From Chitinophagaceae bacterium (GTDB lineage: Bacteria > Bacteroidota > Bacteroidia > Chitinophagales > Chitinophagaceae): a stretch of DNA of 7,617 bases. This document shows, in pieces, positions 6,520 to 7,617 of this stretch. Every line of letters starts with the position of its first letter. The stretch's first letter is position 1. The DNA is taken from assembly GCA_020853515.1 (NCBI GenBank), contig JADYYU010000299.1, forward strand, positions 1 through 7,617. Reading direction: 5' to 3'. Made by a program: the position numbers and the translations under genes. The notes beneath the pieces are model-generated. The model did not search any database and was not told the DNA's origin. It saw only the letters and a list, made by a program, of their open reading frames with translations.

Positions 6520-7167
6520 ATGACAATGAAAATAGCACTGATAGGCATGGGAATAACTGTTGTATTATTTATTGTATTTCAGATTTATATCACCATGACA
6601 ACAAATAAGGCAGAAACACAGTTATACCAGCTTATTCAGGCAGAGAAAGATTTTGAAATCAGATTCTATCCATCGTCCACCATGGCGGTGATTACATCGT
6701 CGGCCAAAACGTACAGAGAACTGGGTAAGGTTGGTTTTGCAAAACTCGCCGCTTATATTTTTGGTGGAAATAAAGATAAAATGCAAATAGCGATGACCTC
6801 TCCTGTGCACATGGATATAGGTGATGGCTTATCGAGTATGAGTTTTGCAATGCCTGCTAAATATAATCGAAGCAATTTGCCTGTACCCGATAATGCCGAT
6901 GTGCGTATTGTAAGCTCACCGGATGAATTTGTGGCTGCTATTACGTTTGATGGCTTTCCTTCGCAGGAAGTGATCGAGAAGCAAACAGCACTACTGAAAA
7001 ATGCGCTGAATGAAAGACATCTTTCCTTTTACGGACCCTTTCGATTTTTGGGTTATAATCCGCCTTATCAATTAGCAGGCAGACGAAATGAAATTATAGT
7101 AGCCCTTAACTGGGCCGGCGATCGTCCGGAGGAAGAAAGGAAGGTCGGCCATGCGGATTCCCTTTAA
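6520..7167 (+). CDS. Membrane-anchored SOUL heme-binding family protein
   Basis: The product has 215 residues. Residues about 5-26 form one hydrophobic segment after a short basic start, with no lipobox cysteine, so it is best read as an N-terminal membrane anchor leaving the rest outside the cytoplasm. Residues about 34-197 match the SOUL/HBP family: FEIRFYP (45-51), GFAKLAAYIFGGN (72-84), IAMTSPV (90-96), SFAMPAKY (108-115), an LPVP segment (120-123) and GYNPPYQ with RRNEI near the end. Animal SOUL and p22HBP bind heme or porphyrins; in bacteria the role is poorly defined, and binding here is inferred from family only. It sits 14 bases after the aldehyde dehydrogenase gene and 39 before an Old Yellow Enzyme gene, suggesting one operon and a redox or tetrapyrrole-linked role. 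The start is taken at the longest ATG; a second ATG two codons later (6526) is equally plausible. The charged tail after residue 200 is not part of the domain. Confidence 0.88.
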   Translation: MTMKIALIGMGITVVLFIVFQIYITMTTNKAETQLYQLIQAEKDFEIRFYPSSTMAVITSSAKTYRELGKVGFAKLAAYIFGGNKDKMQIAMTSPVHMDIGDGLSSMSFAMPAKYNRSNLPVPDNADVRIVSSPDEFVAAITFDGFPSQEVIEKQTALLKNALNERHLSFYGPFRFLGYNPPYQLAGRRNEIIVALNWAGDRPEEERKVGHADSL

Positions 7168-7206
7168 ATCAAATAAATAAAAACGGTAACCATCAAAAAG
7201 AATACA

Positions 7207-7617
7207 ATGAAAAATTACAAACTATTTACTAAAGCAAAACTGGGTTCGACAGAGATTAAAAATCATATCGTGATGGCGCCTATGACAAGATGCCGGGCTA
7301 TTGGTAATATCCCGAATGATTTAATGGCAACCTATTATCACCAAAGAGCCTCTGCGGGCCTGATCATTACTGAAGGTACATCACCTTCGCCCAATGGCTT
7401 GGGGTATGCCCGCATTCCGGGCATTTTTAATGAAGAACAAATTACAGGATGGAAAAAGTCGACATCGGTGGTGCATAACAGCGGAGGTAAAATATTTGTG
7501 CAATTAATGCACTCAGGCCGCATCAGTCATAGCCTGAACATGCCGGCAGGTACAGAAATACTAGCCCCTTCTGCAATAAAGGCTCATGGACAGATGTGGA
7601 CCGATGCCCTGCAAATG
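7207..7617 (+). CDS. Old Yellow Enzyme-family alkene reductase (NemA-like), 5' part, cut by window end
   Basis: The frame is open from the ATG at 7207 to the last base, giving the first 137 residues of what is usually a protein of about 350-370 residues. It matches the N-terminal half of the FMN-binding TIM barrel of the OYE family: an N-terminal LFTKAKLGSTEIKN-like strand, MAPMTRCRA (23-31) at the FMN edge with T27 at the position of the flavin-tuning threonine in classical OYEs, LIITEGTSPSPNGLGY (52-67), and IFVQLMHSGRISH (96-108) with Q99 contacting FMN. These enzymes use NAD(P)H and FMN to reduce activated C=C bonds, such as enones, maleimides or nitroesters. The second substrate-binding half, including the His/Asn pair, lies beyond the window. 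The closeness to the SOUL gene suggests operon membership. The subfamily resembles NemA by eye; the exact substrate is unknown. Confidence 0.92.
   Translation, partial: MKNYKLFTKAKLGSTEIKNHIVMAPMTRCRAIGNIPNDLMATYYHQRASAGLIITEGTSPSPNGLGYARIPGIFNEEQITGWKKSTSVVHNSGGKIFVQLMHSGRISHSLNMPAGTEILAPSAIKAHGQMWTDALQM

Noticed and set aside
1..7617. CRISPR array, insertion sequence, tRNA or toxin-antitoxin genes
   Set aside because: No regularly spaced repeats, transposase-like frame, terminal inverted repeats, tRNA arms or small gene pairs were seen on either strand.

Overview
The window looks like chromosomal DNA of a Bacteroidota bacterium, most likely of the Chitinophagaceae or a nearby order. The reasons are a secreted protein ending in a type IX secretion (T9SS) type A sorting domain, near absence of Shine-Dalgarno sequences ahead of most starts, a moderately low G+C content, and protein sequences that read like members of that phylum. 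The genus placement is inference; no 16S rRNA or other marker gene is present.

Layout, all genes on the + strand: (1) 2-988, the 3' part of a T9SS-exported protein whose start lies before the window. (2) 989-1498, about 510 bases without a convincing gene, containing two short hairpins or palindromes and, at its end, a perfect 9-bp inverted repeat touching the next start codon. (3) 1499-4021, a complete P-type cation ATPase of P2 (Ca2+-ATPase-like) architecture whose ion-site residues differ from known calcium pumps. (4) 4245-4913, a cytoplasmic protein made of three BON domains, followed by a clear intrinsic terminator at 4929-4958. (5) 5123-7617, a probable operon of a Sad/YneI-type aldehyde dehydrogenase, a membrane-anchored SOUL heme-binding-family protein, and the 5' part of an Old Yellow Enzyme-family flavin reductase that runs off the window.

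The ATPase and BON genes are separated by 223 bases with no obvious terminator and may be co-expressed. The dehydrogenase, SOUL and reductase genes are spaced by 14 and 39 bases, as expected for one transcript. A reasonable but unproven reading is a stress or detoxification neighbourhood: ion homeostasis and a BON stress protein, then oxidation of aldehydes and reduction of electrophilic alkenes, with a putative heme or tetrapyrrole protein between them.

I see no mobile element, CRISPR array, tRNA or rRNA. I do not see a clearly novel multi-gene system. The most unusual items are the altered ion site of the ATPase, the inverted repeat at its start codon, and the dehydrogenase-SOUL-reductase grouping.
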